Shown here: positions 1 through 8,859 of the stretch, in pieces
Numbering within the stretch: position 1 is the first letter of the stretch
Layout: the number at the start of each line of letters is the position of its first letter
Source: CAVYXF01 sp963772335
GTDB taxonomy: Bacteria > Pseudomonadota > Alphaproteobacteria > Rhizobiales > Rhodomicrobiaceae
DNA: 42,001 bases
Assembly (NCBI GenBank): GCA_963772335.1
Contig: CAVYXF010000016.1
Location: 1-42,001, forward strand
Direction of reading: 5' to 3'
Made by a program: the position numbers and the translations under genes
Notes under the pieces: generated by a model
Told to the model about the DNA's origin: nothing
The model's input: the letters and a program-made list of their open reading frames with translations, nothing else
The model's database searches: none

Positions 1-453
1 CGCGACCCGGCCGATCTGAGTGGAGATCGCCGGACCGAGATCTCCACGCGCGTTTGGCGCCAGAATTGGGCCGCTCTTCCTCCGGCAAGAGACGGCTAAT
101 CAAAGCGCCCAGTTCATACTGACCGCGCTCGGCCGGCGAGAGACCGGATCGGCCGCCCGCGCCTCGGAGCAGATCAAATTGGGACGAGCCTGCAAAGCAG
201 GCCACAAAAATCGGCGCTTGACGAGGTTTGCGCTCGGTATGGCCGGCTGAGCACAAACCGTTAGGTCGGCTTCTCCGCAGTGGAGCCCATTCACCCTCAA
301 TCTACTTAACGCTTGATCCGCGACCGGCAACGCTCACGGACGGCCGGTTTATGGCGCGATGCGTCCCGTTACAGCTGCTCGGGGATAGCAGTCCATCCGA
401 TCCACATACATCGTGATCAACGACTGCGAGCCCGAATTTGGAGCGCCGAGGGC
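1..453. other. gene-free left edge
   Basis: I see no convincing gene here. Short open frames exist on both strands but overlap each other, lack ribosome binding sites and have no recognisable protein features. The stretch ends at the operator-like repeat upstream of the efflux operon. Confidence 0.5.
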
Positions 454-494
454 GGCCGTAAGCTTACGGCTGATTACGGCTGATTACTGCTGCC
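454..494 (+). promoter_or_regulatory. operator-like palindrome plus direct repeats upstream of RND operon
   Basis: The block GGCCGTAAGCTTACGG (454-469) contains the perfect 14-bp palindrome CCGTAAGCTTACGG. Half-sites TTACGGC at 464, TTACGGC at 474 and TTACTGC at 484 follow with an exact 10-bp period, one helical turn. It starts 149 bp before the adaptor start codon. The same 16-base block followed by similar half-sites lies 150 bp before the lead gene of the peroxidase operon, on the other strand (15620 downwards). This is directly visible in the sequence. That it binds a regulator is inference; the repeat geometry would suit a winged-helix protein binding as tandem monomers or dimers. Confidence 0.7.
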
Positions 495-602
495 GCGTCG
501 TCGTTTGATGCAGGTTTTGCGCTGGACGCAACGGCTGCGGCCCGCCTCTCGATCCGCTTTGAGCGGCCGACGTTGCCTCCGTCCGACACTTGGAGGTTAT
601 TC

Positions 603-1790
603 ATGCCATATTCTCTGTTTCACCGGCTTGCCGGCTTCGGGCTCGCCGCTTTGCTGGTGGGCGCGGCTGGTCCGGCTTCGTCCCAGCCGGCGCCGTCCGG
701 CCCGCCGCCGGTCGGCGTGATCGAGCCGGTTCGCCGCCCCGTCGCCGACAGCTACGACTTCATGGGCCGCATCCAGGCCGTCGATCGCGTCGATCTCGTG
801 GCTCGCGTCAGCGGCTTTCTCGAGCAACAGTTCTTCACCGAGGGCGCCGAGGTGAAGAAGGGCGACCTGCTGTACCGCCTCGAGCAGCCGCCCTATCAGG
901 CCGACCTCGCCGCCAGGCAGGCGGCCGTCGCCCAGGCAGAGGCGCAGCTTGACAATGCCAACATCCAGCTCGATCGCGCCAAGAAACTCCTCAAGGGGCC
1001 GGCGGGCACGCAGGCGCGAGTCGACGATGCGTCGGCGGCCCAGCGCGGCGCGGCGGCGCAGGTCAGATCCGCGCAGGCAGCCGAGCGCCAGTCGCAGATC
1101 AATCTCGGCTATACGGAAGTCCGGTCGCCGATCGATGGCCGGATCGGCCGCACGGCCGTGACGGTCGGCAATGTGGTCGGGCCCGGCTCCGGCGTGCTGG
1201 CGACGATCGTCAGCGAGGACCCGATTTATGTCACCTTCCCCATCCCGGTGCGCACGGCGCTGGAGCTGCGGAACCGCTATGCCGCCAAGGGCGGCTTCAA
1301 TGCGGTGGCGATCAGGCTGCGCCTGCCGGACGGCCGCGTGTACGGGCCATCAGGCGCCCTCAATTTCGCCGACGTCACCGTCGGTAAGGACACCGATAGC
1401 CTCGCGGTGCGGGGCACGATCCCGAACCCGGTGCTGACCAGCGCGGAAGGGGGAAACGGCCAGCTGCGCGAGCTGACCGACAGCGAGTTCGTCACCGTGG
1501 TCCTCGAAGCGGCGACGCCCGTGGAGCAACTGACGCTGCCGCGCGAGGCTGTCATGTCCGACCAGCGCGGCGATTTCGTCTATGTGGTCGGCGCCGCCGA
1601 CAAGGTGGAGCGGCGCGCCGTCAAGCTTGGGCAGTCGAGCGCCGAAACTGCCGTGATTTCCGAAGGAGTCAAGGACGGCGAGCATGTGGTGCTGGAAGGC
1701 GTGCAGCGCGTCCAGCCGGGCATGCAGGTCGCGCCAGCGCCAGTCGACACCAAAATCCGCACCGCGGATACACTCGCCAACAGGAGCTAG
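603..1790 (+). CDS. RND efflux periplasmic adaptor subunit (HlyD/AcrA family)
   Basis: This 395-aa protein is a membrane fusion protein that would bridge the inner-membrane RND pump to an outer-membrane channel in the periplasm. The N-terminus is a signal peptide (basic start, then a hydrophobic stretch to about residue 25, ending in an Ala/Ser-rich cleavage region). A biotinyl-lipoyl-like part follows (VARVSGFLEQQFFTEGAEVKKGD is typical in pattern), then an alpha-helical hairpin rich in Ala/Gln, the barrel segment with YTEVRSPIDGRIGR, and a membrane-proximal domain. The start at 603 is chosen because GGAGG lies about 8 bases upstream; an ATG ten codons earlier lacks a site. The pump gene starts 4 bases after its stop, so they are one operon. 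No TolC-like gene follows, so the outer-membrane partner must be elsewhere. Substrate is unknown. Confidence 0.93.
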   Translation: MPYSLFHRLAGFGLAALLVGAAGPASSQPAPSGPPPVGVIEPVRRPVADSYDFMGRIQAVDRVDLVARVSGFLEQQFFTEGAEVKKGDLLYRLEQPPYQADLAARQAAVAQAEAQLDNANIQLDRAKKLLKGPAGTQARVDDASAAQRGAAAQVRSAQAAERQSQINLGYTEVRSPIDGRIGRTAVTVGNVVGPGSGVLATIVSEDPIYVTFPIPVRTALELRNRYAAKGGFNAVAIRLRLPDGRVYGPSGALNFADVTVGKDTDSLAVRGTIPNPVLTSAEGGNGQLRELTDSEFVTVVLEAATPVEQLTLPREAVMSDQRGDFVYVVGAADKVERRAVKLGQSSAETAVISEGVKDGEHVVLEGVQRVQPGMQVAPAPVDTKIRTADTLANRS

Positions 1791-1794
1791 TGCC

Positions 1795-4700
1795 ATGTTC
1801 TCCGCTACCTTTATCGACCGGCCACGGCTGGCCATCGTTATCGCCATCGTCATGGTCATCGCGGGCGGTCTTGCGATGATGCGCATTCCCGTGGCGCAGC
1901 TGCCGGACATCGTGCCCCCCCAGGTCTCGGTCTCGGCCATCTATCCCGGCGCCTCCGCCGAGGTCGTGGAATCCACCGTGGCGCAGCCGCTGGAGTCCAA
2001 GGTGCTCGGCGTCGACAAGATGCTCTACATGAAGAGCACCAGCGCCAATGACGGCAGCTATACGCTGACCGCCAGCTTCGAGCTGGGCACCGACCCCGAC
2101 ATCAACACGGTGAACGTCAACAACCGCGTTCAGACCGCGTTGTCACAGCTTCCGCAGGAAGTGCAGAGCCAGGGCGTGACGGTACAAAAGAAGTCATCGT
2201 CGATCCTGCAATTCCTGGCGATGTACAGCGAGGCCGGCAATTACGACCAGCTCTATCTGACCAATCTCGCCACGATCAGCGTCCTCGACGAGCTGTCGCG
2301 CACGCCAGGCGTAGGGCAGGCGACGATCTTCGGGCGACTGAACTACTCGATGCGGATCTGGTTCGACATCGACAAGCTGGTCGGTCTCAATCTGGCGCCG
2401 TCGGACATCATCAAGGCGGTCCAGGCGCAGAACATTCAGGCCCCGGTCGGCCGCATCGGCGCCCGTCCGATCTCCGACGACCAGCGCCTGCAGATGAACG
2501 CCCAGACCCAGGGCCGGCTCACGTCCCCCGAGCAGTTCGGCGAGATCGTGCTCCGCGCCAATCCGGACGGGTCGGTGCTGCGTGTGCGCGATGTCGCCCG
2601 CGTGGAGATGGGCGCCCAGAGCGAGGACACCTATTCCCGGATCAATGGCAAGCCCACGGTCGGCATCGGCCTCTATCTGTCGCCTGGCGCCAATGCGGTG
2701 ACGACGGCTGCGGCTGTCAACCAGACGCTGAAGAAGGTCAAGGGCCGAATCCCCGAGGGCGTGACGCTGCGTCCGGTCTATGATTCCACCACCTTCGTCA
2801 CCGAGACGATCGATGTGGTGCTCCACACCCTGATCGAAGCCTTCATCATCGTGGGCATCGTCGTGTTCCTGTTCCTCGGGAGCTGGCGCGCCACGCTCAT
2901 TCCGCTCATCGCCGTCCCTGTCAGCATCATCGGCACCTTCGCCATCTTGCTGGCGATGGGCTACTCGGCCAATACCGTGTCGCTCCTCGCCATGGTCCTC
3001 GCCATCGGCATCGTGGTCGACGACGCCATCGTCGTGGTCGAGAATGTCGAGCGCATCATCGAAGAAGAGCCCTCGCTCCCGGCTGCCGAGGCGGCCAAGA
3101 AGGCGATGGGGCAGATCACCGGGCCGATCCTCGCCATCACCCTGGTGCTCCTGTCGGTGTTCGTCCCCATTGCCTTCATCTCCGGCATCTCCGGCGAGCT
3201 GTTCCGCCAGTTCGCGGTCACGATCAGCGTCGCCATGCTGTTCTCCGCCGTCAACTCGCTGACCCTCTCACCGGCGCTCTGCGGCATCCTGTTGCGGCAT
3301 ACCGGGGAGAGGCGCGGGATCATGGGCTGGATATCCCGCCGTATCGACAATGTGCGGGACGGCTATGCCGCGATCGTCGCAAAGACCTTGCGTCTTTCCA
3401 TCCTGTCGCTGGCTCTCATCGCCGCGTTCGGTGCCGGGGCCTGGCTTCTCGCGCAGCGCACGGCGACCGGCTTCCTGCCGGAGGAGGACCAGGGCGCGTT
3501 CTTCGTCGCGGTGCAACTGCCGGATGCCGCCTCGGTCGCGCGCACCGACCAGACCGTCCAGCAGGTCGAGGCGATCCTCAAGGGCATGCCTCAGGTCCAG
3601 GACGTGGCATCCGTGGTGGGCTTTTCGATCCTCGATAGCGTCTCGGCCAGCAACTCCGCCTTTATGATCGCAGTTTTGAAGCCCTTCGAGGATCGGCAGA
3701 CGGCGGCGGACTCGGCGCAGGCCCTGATCGGCAAGACCTTCGGCGCGGCCCAGCAGATCCGCAGCGCCAATGTGCTGCCCTTCAACCTGCCGCCGATCAT
3801 CGGCCTCTCGACCAGCGGCGGCTTCGAATACATGCTGGAGAGCCTGCAAGGCGCCGATCCGGCGGCAATCGGCGGCACCATGCGCGCGCTCGTCGGCGCG
3901 GCCAATGCGGACCCGCGGCTTGCCCGCGTGTTCTCGACCTTTACGGCGGCGAACCCGTCGGTGTTCCTCGATATCGATCGTGGCAAGGCGCAGGCGCTCG
4001 GCCTGAATGTCAGCGAGGTGTTCACCACGCTGCAGTCAACGCTCGGCGGCTTTTACATCAACAACTTCAACCTGTTCGGCCGCACATGGCAGGTCAACCT
4101 CCAGGGCGAGGCCGCCGACCGGAGCAAGATCGACGATCTCTGGAAGATCAAGGTCCGCAACGCGAGCGGCAATGAGGTGCCGCTGCGCTCGATCGCCTCC
4201 GTCCGCACCGTCACCGGCCCGCAGGTCATCACCCGTTACAACAACTACCGGGCGGTGACCATCAACGGCAGCGCCGCCCCAGGCGTCTCCTCGGGTGAGG
4301 CGATAGCCGCCATGGCGGAAGTGTCGGCCAAGACCTTGCCGGCGGGCTATGCCTTCGAATGGACCGGCACTGCCTTCCAGGAACAGCGGGCGAGCGGCCA
4401 GACCGGCGCCATCCTCGGCATGGCCGTCCTGTTCGCTTACCTGTTCCTGGTGGCGCTCTACGAGAGCTGGACCATTCCCGTCCCGGTGCTGCTCTCGGTG
4501 ATAACCGGCGTGCTCGGCGCCTTTGTCGGCGTGCTGTGGGCGGGGCTGGCGCTCGACCTCTACGGCCAGATCGGCCTGGTCGTGCTGATCGCGCTCGCGG
4601 CGAAGAACGGCATCCTGATCGTCGAATTCGCCAAGGAGCAGCGCGAAAGCGGCGTTCCGATCATCGAGGCGGCGCTGACGGCTGCGAGATTGCGGTTCCG

Positions 4701-4950
4701 TGCGATCATGATGACGTCGCTGGCCTTCATCGTCAGCCTCGTGCCGCTGGTGTGGGCCAAGGGCGCCTCGGAAATCTCCCGGCACAATGTCAGCATGCCG
4801 GTGTTTGCCGGCATGATCGCGGCAACGGCCATCGGCATCTTCCTGATCCCGATGCTCTATGTCGTGTTCCAGACCGCCCGCGAGAAGATCAAGTCCCGCC
4901 TGGGGCAGCCCGGCCATGTGGAGCGTCCCGCAACCGCAGGGCATGGGTGA
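1795..4950 (+). CDS. RND efflux transporter, inner-membrane pump (HAE1/AcrB family)
   Basis: This 1051-aa protein is a proton-driven tripartite pump subunit of normal AcrB/MexB length. The N-terminus FIDRPRLAIVIAIVM is the usual first helix, followed by the porter domain, a central helix bundle, a second porter half and a second bundle. The proton-relay pair is visible as GIVVDDAIVVVEN, with Asp409 and Asp410, and the matching Lys937 sits in AAKNGILIVEFA. I chose 1795 over an upstream ATG in frame because AGGAG precedes it at 1782-1786 and the upstream part lies inside the adaptor gene. It would expel hydrophobic or amphiphilic compounds from the periplasm or inner-membrane leaflet. Shared operator sequence suggests co-control with the peroxidase operon at 8.9-15.5 kb. 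Confidence 0.95.
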   Translation: MFSATFIDRPRLAIVIAIVMVIAGGLAMMRIPVAQLPDIVPPQVSVSAIYPGASAEVVESTVAQPLESKVLGVDKMLYMKSTSANDGSYTLTASFELGTDPDINTVNVNNRVQTALSQLPQEVQSQGVTVQKKSSSILQFLAMYSEAGNYDQLYLTNLATISVLDELSRTPGVGQATIFGRLNYSMRIWFDIDKLVGLNLAPSDIIKAVQAQNIQAPVGRIGARPISDDQRLQMNAQTQGRLTSPEQFGEIVLRANPDGSVLRVRDVARVEMGAQSEDTYSRINGKPTVGIGLYLSPGANAVTTAAAVNQTLKKVKGRIPEGVTLRPVYDSTTFVTETIDVVLHTLIEAFIIVGIVVFLFLGSWRATLIPLIAVPVSIIGTFAILLAMGYSANTVSLLAMVLAIGIVVDDAIVVVENVERIIEEEPSLPAAEAAKKAMGQITGPILAITLVLLSVFVPIAFISGISGELFRQFAVTISVAMLFSAVNSLTLSPALCGILLRHTGERRGIMGWISRRIDNVRDGYAAIVAKTLRLSILSLALIAAFGAGAWLLAQRTATGFLPEEDQGAFFVAVQLPDAASVARTDQTVQQVEAILKGMPQVQDVASVVGFSILDSVSASNSAFMIAVLKPFEDRQTAADSAQALIGKTFGAAQQIRSANVLPFNLPPIIGLSTSGGFEYMLESLQGADPAAIGGTMRALVGAANADPRLARVFSTFTAANPSVFLDIDRGKAQALGLNVSEVFTTLQSTLGGFYINNFNLFGRTWQVNLQGEAADRSKIDDLWKIKVRNASGNEVPLRSIASVRTVTGPQVITRYNNYRAVTINGSAAPGVSSGEAIAAMAEVSAKTLPAGYAFEWTGTAFQEQRASGQTGAILGMAVLFAYLFLVALYESWTIPVPVLLSVITGVLGAFVGVLWAGLALDLYGQIGLVVLIALAAKNGILIVEFAKEQRESGVPIIEAALTAARLRFRAIMMTSLAFIVSLVPLVWAKGASEISRHNVSMPVFAGMIAATAIGIFLIPMLYVVFQTAREKIKSRLGQPGHVERPATAGHG

Positions 4951-4961
4951 GGAGCCGATAG

Positions 4962-5615
4962 ATGTCCGCCGATCGCCCCAAAACCGGACGCCTAATGGAA
5001 CGCCCATCCTACGCGATGGGCGTTCCGGGCCACATCCTGCGCATCCAGGCCGCCTTCCGCGCCAGGCGAGCACGAACGGCGGGGCGCTTCCAGGGCCCCG
5101 CCGACTGGATGCGGCTGGTCGCTCTGGGCGCGATCCTCGTCAACCTGGCGGCACTGGGCCTGACCGGCCCAATCTTCGGAAGCAGGCTTGCCGATTACAG
5201 TCCTGGCTTTCCCGCAATCTTTAGCGGCGCGATGCTGTGCATCATCGTCATCCGCATCGGCCGGCCGGCGCTCTATCTCGATTGGATCGCGAGCGGGCTG
5301 CTCTATATCGGCCTTGGAAGCCTGCTTTCCAGTCACGCCGTGACGGCCTCGCCAATGGCCTTCGCGCTCTTCTGTGCCCTGTTCCTGGCCTCGGCGCTGC
5401 TGCGGATCTGGATTGCCGCCACACTACGGACAGCCGATGGTGGACTGATGGCCAGCGGCGTGACGGGCTTGTTCTGCGTGGCCTGGCTCATGATTACACA
5501 GCTCATGGGAACGGCCACCGATCCCGACATGGTCCTGTCCGCCGATGTCATGCTGTATGGCCTGTCCATCGCCGGCTTCGGGCTGTTCCTGGGCCGGAGG
5601 CAAGATGATCGGTGA
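4962..5615 (+). CDS. six-helix membrane protein, HdeD-like
   Basis: The 217-aa product has a basic 50-residue N-terminal tail and then six hydrophobic segments at roughly 51-71, 84-99, 104-123, 132-153, 160-181 and 192-210. The size, helix count and short loops with a basic residue after the fourth helix (ALLRIWIAATLR) resemble the HdeD/DUF308 family of inner-membrane proteins, some linked to acid stress. The family call is tentative because no signature residue decides it. It starts 11 bases after the pump stop and is probably the third gene of the efflux operon. The function is unknown; a stress-linked accessory role beside the pump is an inference from position only. Confidence 0.7.
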   Translation: MSADRPKTGRLMERPSYAMGVPGHILRIQAAFRARRARTAGRFQGPADWMRLVALGAILVNLAALGLTGPIFGSRLADYSPGFPAIFSGAMLCIIVIRIGRPALYLDWIASGLLYIGLGSLLSSHAVTASPMAFALFCALFLASALLRIWIAATLRTADGGLMASGVTGLFCVAWLMITQLMGTATDPDMVLSADVMLYGLSIAGFGLFLGRRQDDR

Positions 5616-6014
5616 TGCGGCGAGAGGTGTTGCACTTCGAACATAGATCGAGCATTGATCTTGCAGGTTGGACGTGGCTCGGTCGCTGGTGCAAGCAGGA
5701 TGAAATGCCGTCGGGACAGCAATCAATTTAAAAGGTGTGCTGGCCTTCGGCTTTAAGTGCTGCCGTGGAGGCGGTGTGAATCAAGAGCACCGGGCCGCAT
5801 CAATCCGAACCGGTGCTTGAACGTTCCGCAGGCGTTTTTGCGATCAGGAATCCGCTTTCCGAAGAACCTGATTGGGCCGCCAGGGCCTCTCGCTGCGCGC
5901 TTCAGAGTGCATCTTGCGACGACCTCCGTTACGTAAGCAGCGGGATCGGCAGCGATGGCGGCCCCATTCGAGGTCAAGAGCCGGGGTCGAAGGCATCCCG
6001 GCAGCGCATTCGCG
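5616..6014. other. intergenic region between convergent operons
   Basis: This 399-bp stretch lies between the convergent efflux operon and the coiled-coil gene. Opposite-strand open frames of 72-74 codons overlap in the same place and neither has a ribosome binding site. I see no clear terminator hairpin or known RNA. Confidence 0.4.
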
Positions 6015-6614
6015 TCAGCTTTTCGAAGTGACGTTCTTCAGCGCGTTCCAGGCCTCCTGGTTGGCTTGATCGAAGGCCTTGCGTGACTCCGCTAGGGCCG
6101 CGCTGAGCGCCGTCCAGGATTCCTTTCCTGTCTGCCGCAAGCGTGCCTCGGTCTCCGCCGCGTCTCCCTTCATCCGTTCGATTGCTGCAACCATCTCGGC
6201 GCGCTTTGCGGCTCCCGCCTTCGCCGCTTCGTCATGGAACCTGCCCGCCGCCTCACGCCAGGCCTTCATCTGCGCAGCGGCAACGTCCTGGAATGTGGCT
6301 TGTTGCTGCTCCAGGTGCTTGGCAGCCGTCTCGAAATAGTTTTTCAACTGGGCTTCGAAGCCGTTCCACTGCGTCTCCAATTGCCCCTTGGTCCGCTGCA
6401 AGGCGGCCTCGCCCGCTTCAGCCTGTCGCTCGGCTAGGACCTGAAACTCATCGCGTCGTTTCTTCATATCGGCAATCAATTGGTCGGCCTTTGCCTGGGA
6501 TTCGGCCTTCACCTGGCCCGCCTTGGCTTCGAGCGACGCCAGGGTGGCGTCCATCTCGTCAATCCGCTGCTTGGTCCAATTCAGGTAGGAATGCATGCTG
6601 CTCTGTTCTGGCAT
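6015..6614 (-). CDS. coiled-coil protein of unknown function
   Basis: The 199-aa product starts with MPEQSSMHSYLNWTKQRIDE and is almost entirely Ala/Glu/Lys/Gln-rich helix with heptad character. There is no membrane segment or signal peptide, and only one Trp-rich patch near the C-terminus (KESWTALSAALAESR). It looks like a soluble, extended coiled coil similar in texture to phasin- or apolipoprotein-like stress proteins, but I do not recognise a specific family. The start is set by GGAGG about 6 bases upstream on the minus strand; an ORF extension to 6785 is shadow. It follows the DUF1269-like gene by 137 bp on the same strand. That protein also ends in a long coiled coil, so the two may interact, which is inference. 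Confidence 0.75.
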   Translation of the reverse strand: MPEQSSMHSYLNWTKQRIDEMDATLASLEAKAGQVKAESQAKADQLIADMKKRRDEFQVLAERQAEAGEAALQRTKGQLETQWNGFEAQLKNYFETAAKHLEQQQATFQDVAAAQMKAWREAAGRFHDEAAKAGAAKRAEMVAAIERMKGDAAETEARLRQTGKESWTALSAALAESRKAFDQANQEAWNALKNVTSKS

Positions 6615-6751
6615 AATCGCCTCCGTTTGAATGCGCGCCGCTATCGGCACCGCTTGTGGATGTGACGCGTCCTCAAGGCCTAGCCTTGGGGAAATCTGAT
6701 TGCCCCGGGGCCATGCATCTGGGCTGTTGGCCCCGAGGACGGATGAGCGGT

Positions 6752-7553
6752 TCAGGCAGCCAGCGCTTCTTTCGCCAGGGCCCAAGCCTGCTTCAGCTTG
6801 GCGGAGCGGCTCTCATAATCGGCTCGCAGCGCCGCGATGCGCTTGCTGATGTCCTGCTTCGCACTGGCCTGCGCGTCGGTCATCTGCTGCTCGAGCGCGG
6901 TGATTTTGGCCCTTGCTTCCCTATCAAGAGTGTCGAGCCTGGCTTTGAGCCGCTCTCCCGCCTTCTCGAAATCGGCCTTTGCCTGGTCAAGTTTCCCCTT
7001 GAGCTTTGCTTTGGCTTCCGCGCTCGCCTGCGCGTACTCGGCGCGCAGCAGTTCCAGGTCGGCCCGGGTCGCAGCGATCTCGTTGCCGATCTGCTCGTCC
7101 TCGAAATCGGCGCGCCAGGTCCGCAGGACGGTGCCGCCCAACGCTTCCATGCGCGCGTCCAGCGGGGTCGTCCAGCTCTCGGCGATCTCGGCGACGATCG
7201 CGGTCTTGCCTGCGCCCAGCCCGCTGGAAACCTCGGCGAGGAAGTCTCCGCCGACGCCGTAATTGAACAGGTCGGTCAGGCTTCCTATGAGAGTGCCGCC
7301 GGTCGCGCCGATGAGCACGCCAACCGGACCTCCGATTACACCGACGAGGCCGCCGACCAGAGCGCCGACGGCGGTGCCGAGCGGCCCGGCATCGGCGGCT
7401 TCCTTGATCGAGACGCTGCCCGCGGCATCTTTCGCGATGACCGCCATACCGTAAAGCGTGAGGCTTCCTTCGGCATGCAAGTCCTTCAATGCGCGCGCGC
7501 CCTGATAAGCCTTGCGACTCATCAGGAAATAAAATAACGACGAATTTACTCAT
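6752..7553 (-). pseudogene. DUF1269-like glycine-zipper/coiled-coil protein with N-terminal frameshift
   Basis: The conserved start MSKFVVILFPDES begins at 7553 with an ideal GGAGG seven bases upstream, but that frame then reads QGLSG and is wrong. The remainder, KAYQGARALKDLHAEGSLTLYGMAVIAKDA, continues in the next frame. One extra base near 7513-7517 explains the break: removing it restores a normal 266-aa protein. The restored product has a stress-type N-terminal domain, a Gly-rich hydrophobic hairpin (GTAVGALVGGLVGVIGGPVG), and a C-terminal coiled coil of about 130 residues. An in-frame ATG at 7522 (MSRKAY) could give a 256-aa product but has no ribosome binding site. The upstream small ORF ends in TAATG, overlapping this start. 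It is either a real mutation or a sequencing error. Confidence 0.8.
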
Positions 7554-7789
7554 TACTGCCTCCGGCTTGGAACACTGTGTTGATCTGCGGATGTCGCCTG
7601 ATCGTCAGGTGGCGTTTGGGATTGCTTTGCAGCCCGCATCGAAAAATGCATTCGTTCCAAGACAAGGTGAAGAATAGGTGCCCGAGATTGCCAGTCATTG
7701 ATCTGCATCAACATCGAAGCAAATTCATAATCACCAGATGATTGTGAATGGAATTTTTCCAAATAAATCCGTGCCATTTGGCTATTCAC
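7553..7789 (-). CDS. small ORF overlapping the DUF1269-like start
   Basis: This frame encodes up to 78 aa (GTG at 7789) or 74 aa (ATG at 7777, MARIYLEKFHSQ). Its stop overlaps the DUF1269 start codon as TAATG, an arrangement common in translationally coupled genes. The first half lies in unusually AT-rich DNA compared with neighbours. I do not recognise the protein; it is hydrophilic, without signal or membrane segment. There is no good ribosome binding site at either start. The overlap is the main support, so it may be only a leader containing the downstream ribosome binding site. Confidence 0.35.
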   Translation of the reverse strand: MNSQMARIYLEKFHSQSSGDYEFASMLMQINDWQSRAPILHLVLERMHFSMRAAKQSQTPPDDQATSADQHSVPSRRQ

Positions 7790-8002
7790 TAGTGCATCGG
7801 ATGAATTTCATAAGGAAAACTATTCCCATAGGCGTGAATCGGGAAATGAAATTCTGAGTGTATTGTTTGGTCTTTGCAACCCTAGTTTAGATTGCTAGGC
7901 AGAGTGCAGTCCTGCATTCCCCGGCGGCGCAAACCCGAACCGCGGAAAAGCATGGCAACTGCAGCGGCCCGTACAGAAGACCGCCGCTTCACGAAACTCG
8001 GT
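7790..8002. other. AT-rich intergenic stretch
   Basis: The bases 7700-7890 are much richer in A and T than the rest of the window, including TTTTCC and AATAAA-like runs. This probably holds the promoter of the minus-strand coiled-coil genes, but I cannot assign clear -35 and -10 boxes. It may also mark foreign DNA. Confidence 0.35.
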
Positions 8003-8638
8003 TTAAATCTTCAGGAACAGCCAGACGCCGCCGATGACGACGGCGATGGCGGAAAACAGGGCCAACAAGGTGCTTTGCGCTTTGGCACGGTTCGCGCCAA
8101 GCCCTACCGCGATCAAGCCGATGAGCGAGGAGAATGCTCCCATCCCCGCGATGCTGCCGACGCCGAACACGACGAGGTAGGCTGCCGCCGCGGCATCCGA
8201 CGGCAAGGCCAGTGCCGGGACCACGCCGAGCAGATGGGAGCTTCCAGCGAGGCCATGGACCGTGCCCACGGCAAAAGCCGGATGGTCATGGTTATGCTCG
8301 CGCAGCCGCCGATCCCGAACGGCGGCGCCGTGATTCGCGAAAGCGGCGCGCAGCCCCCAGATCCCGATGCCAATAAGCACGATGCCCACCAGGCGCTCTC
8401 CCCAGCCGGAGACGAGATCAATGGAGAGCGTATCCCGGAGCAGCAGCGCAAGCAGTCCCACGCCGAGAACGCCCGCGCTATGGCCGAACCCCCAGCGGAC
8501 GCCCGCCCGCCAGGCCCGCGCCTTGGCATCGAGCGCATATGGAGCAATCGCGGCCAGATGATCCGGTCCGGAGACCACATGAACAAAGCCGGCGAAAAGT
8601 CCGGAAACCAAAAGCGTTCCGAGGAAGACGGGGGTCAT
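8003..8638 (-). CDS. UreH/NiCoT-like membrane transporter
   Basis: The 211-aa product is an integral inner-membrane protein with about six hydrophobic segments. The first helix carries H20-V-V-S-G-P-D26-H27-L-A, resembling the His/Asp metal-site helix of the UreH and NiCoT nickel/cobalt transporters. A central cytoplasmic loop is His-rich (REHNHDHPAFAVGTVHGLAGSSHLLG), with a second conserved-looking GTVHGLAGSSHLLG helix. This matches the UreH-like family often annotated as urease accessory or high-affinity nickel transport protein. The start at 8638 has GGAGAG 10 bases upstream; an earlier ATG at 8671 has no site. No urease or hydrogenase gene is present, so the cargo metal is not indicated by context. 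It is separated from the next minus-strand gene by about 220 bp. Confidence 0.75.
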   Translation of the reverse strand: MTPVFLGTLLVSGLFAGFVHVVSGPDHLAAIAPYALDAKARAWRAGVRWGFGHSAGVLGVGLLALLLRDTLSIDLVSGWGERLVGIVLIGIGIWGLRAAFANHGAAVRDRRLREHNHDHPAFAVGTVHGLAGSSHLLGVVPALALPSDAAAAAYLVVFGVGSIAGMGAFSSLIGLIAVGLGANRAKAQSTLLALFSAIAVVIGGVWLFLKI

Positions 8639-8859
8639 TTCGCAGGCTCTCCAATATCGTGGCGCGGGCATGAAGCAAGAGGCGGAGATCGGCGTGCCGC
8701 CGGGTTAACATCGCGGCGCAGTCGATTACGCCGAGAGGTCTCAGCGATTAACGATGCAATCGGATGCGCGGGCGGACGCGGAGATTGATCGCGTCCGCGA
8801 ACCATATCAACCCGCCGCGCCGATACTTTCGAGCGGCTGTGTCATGAGGTGTTCCAAAG

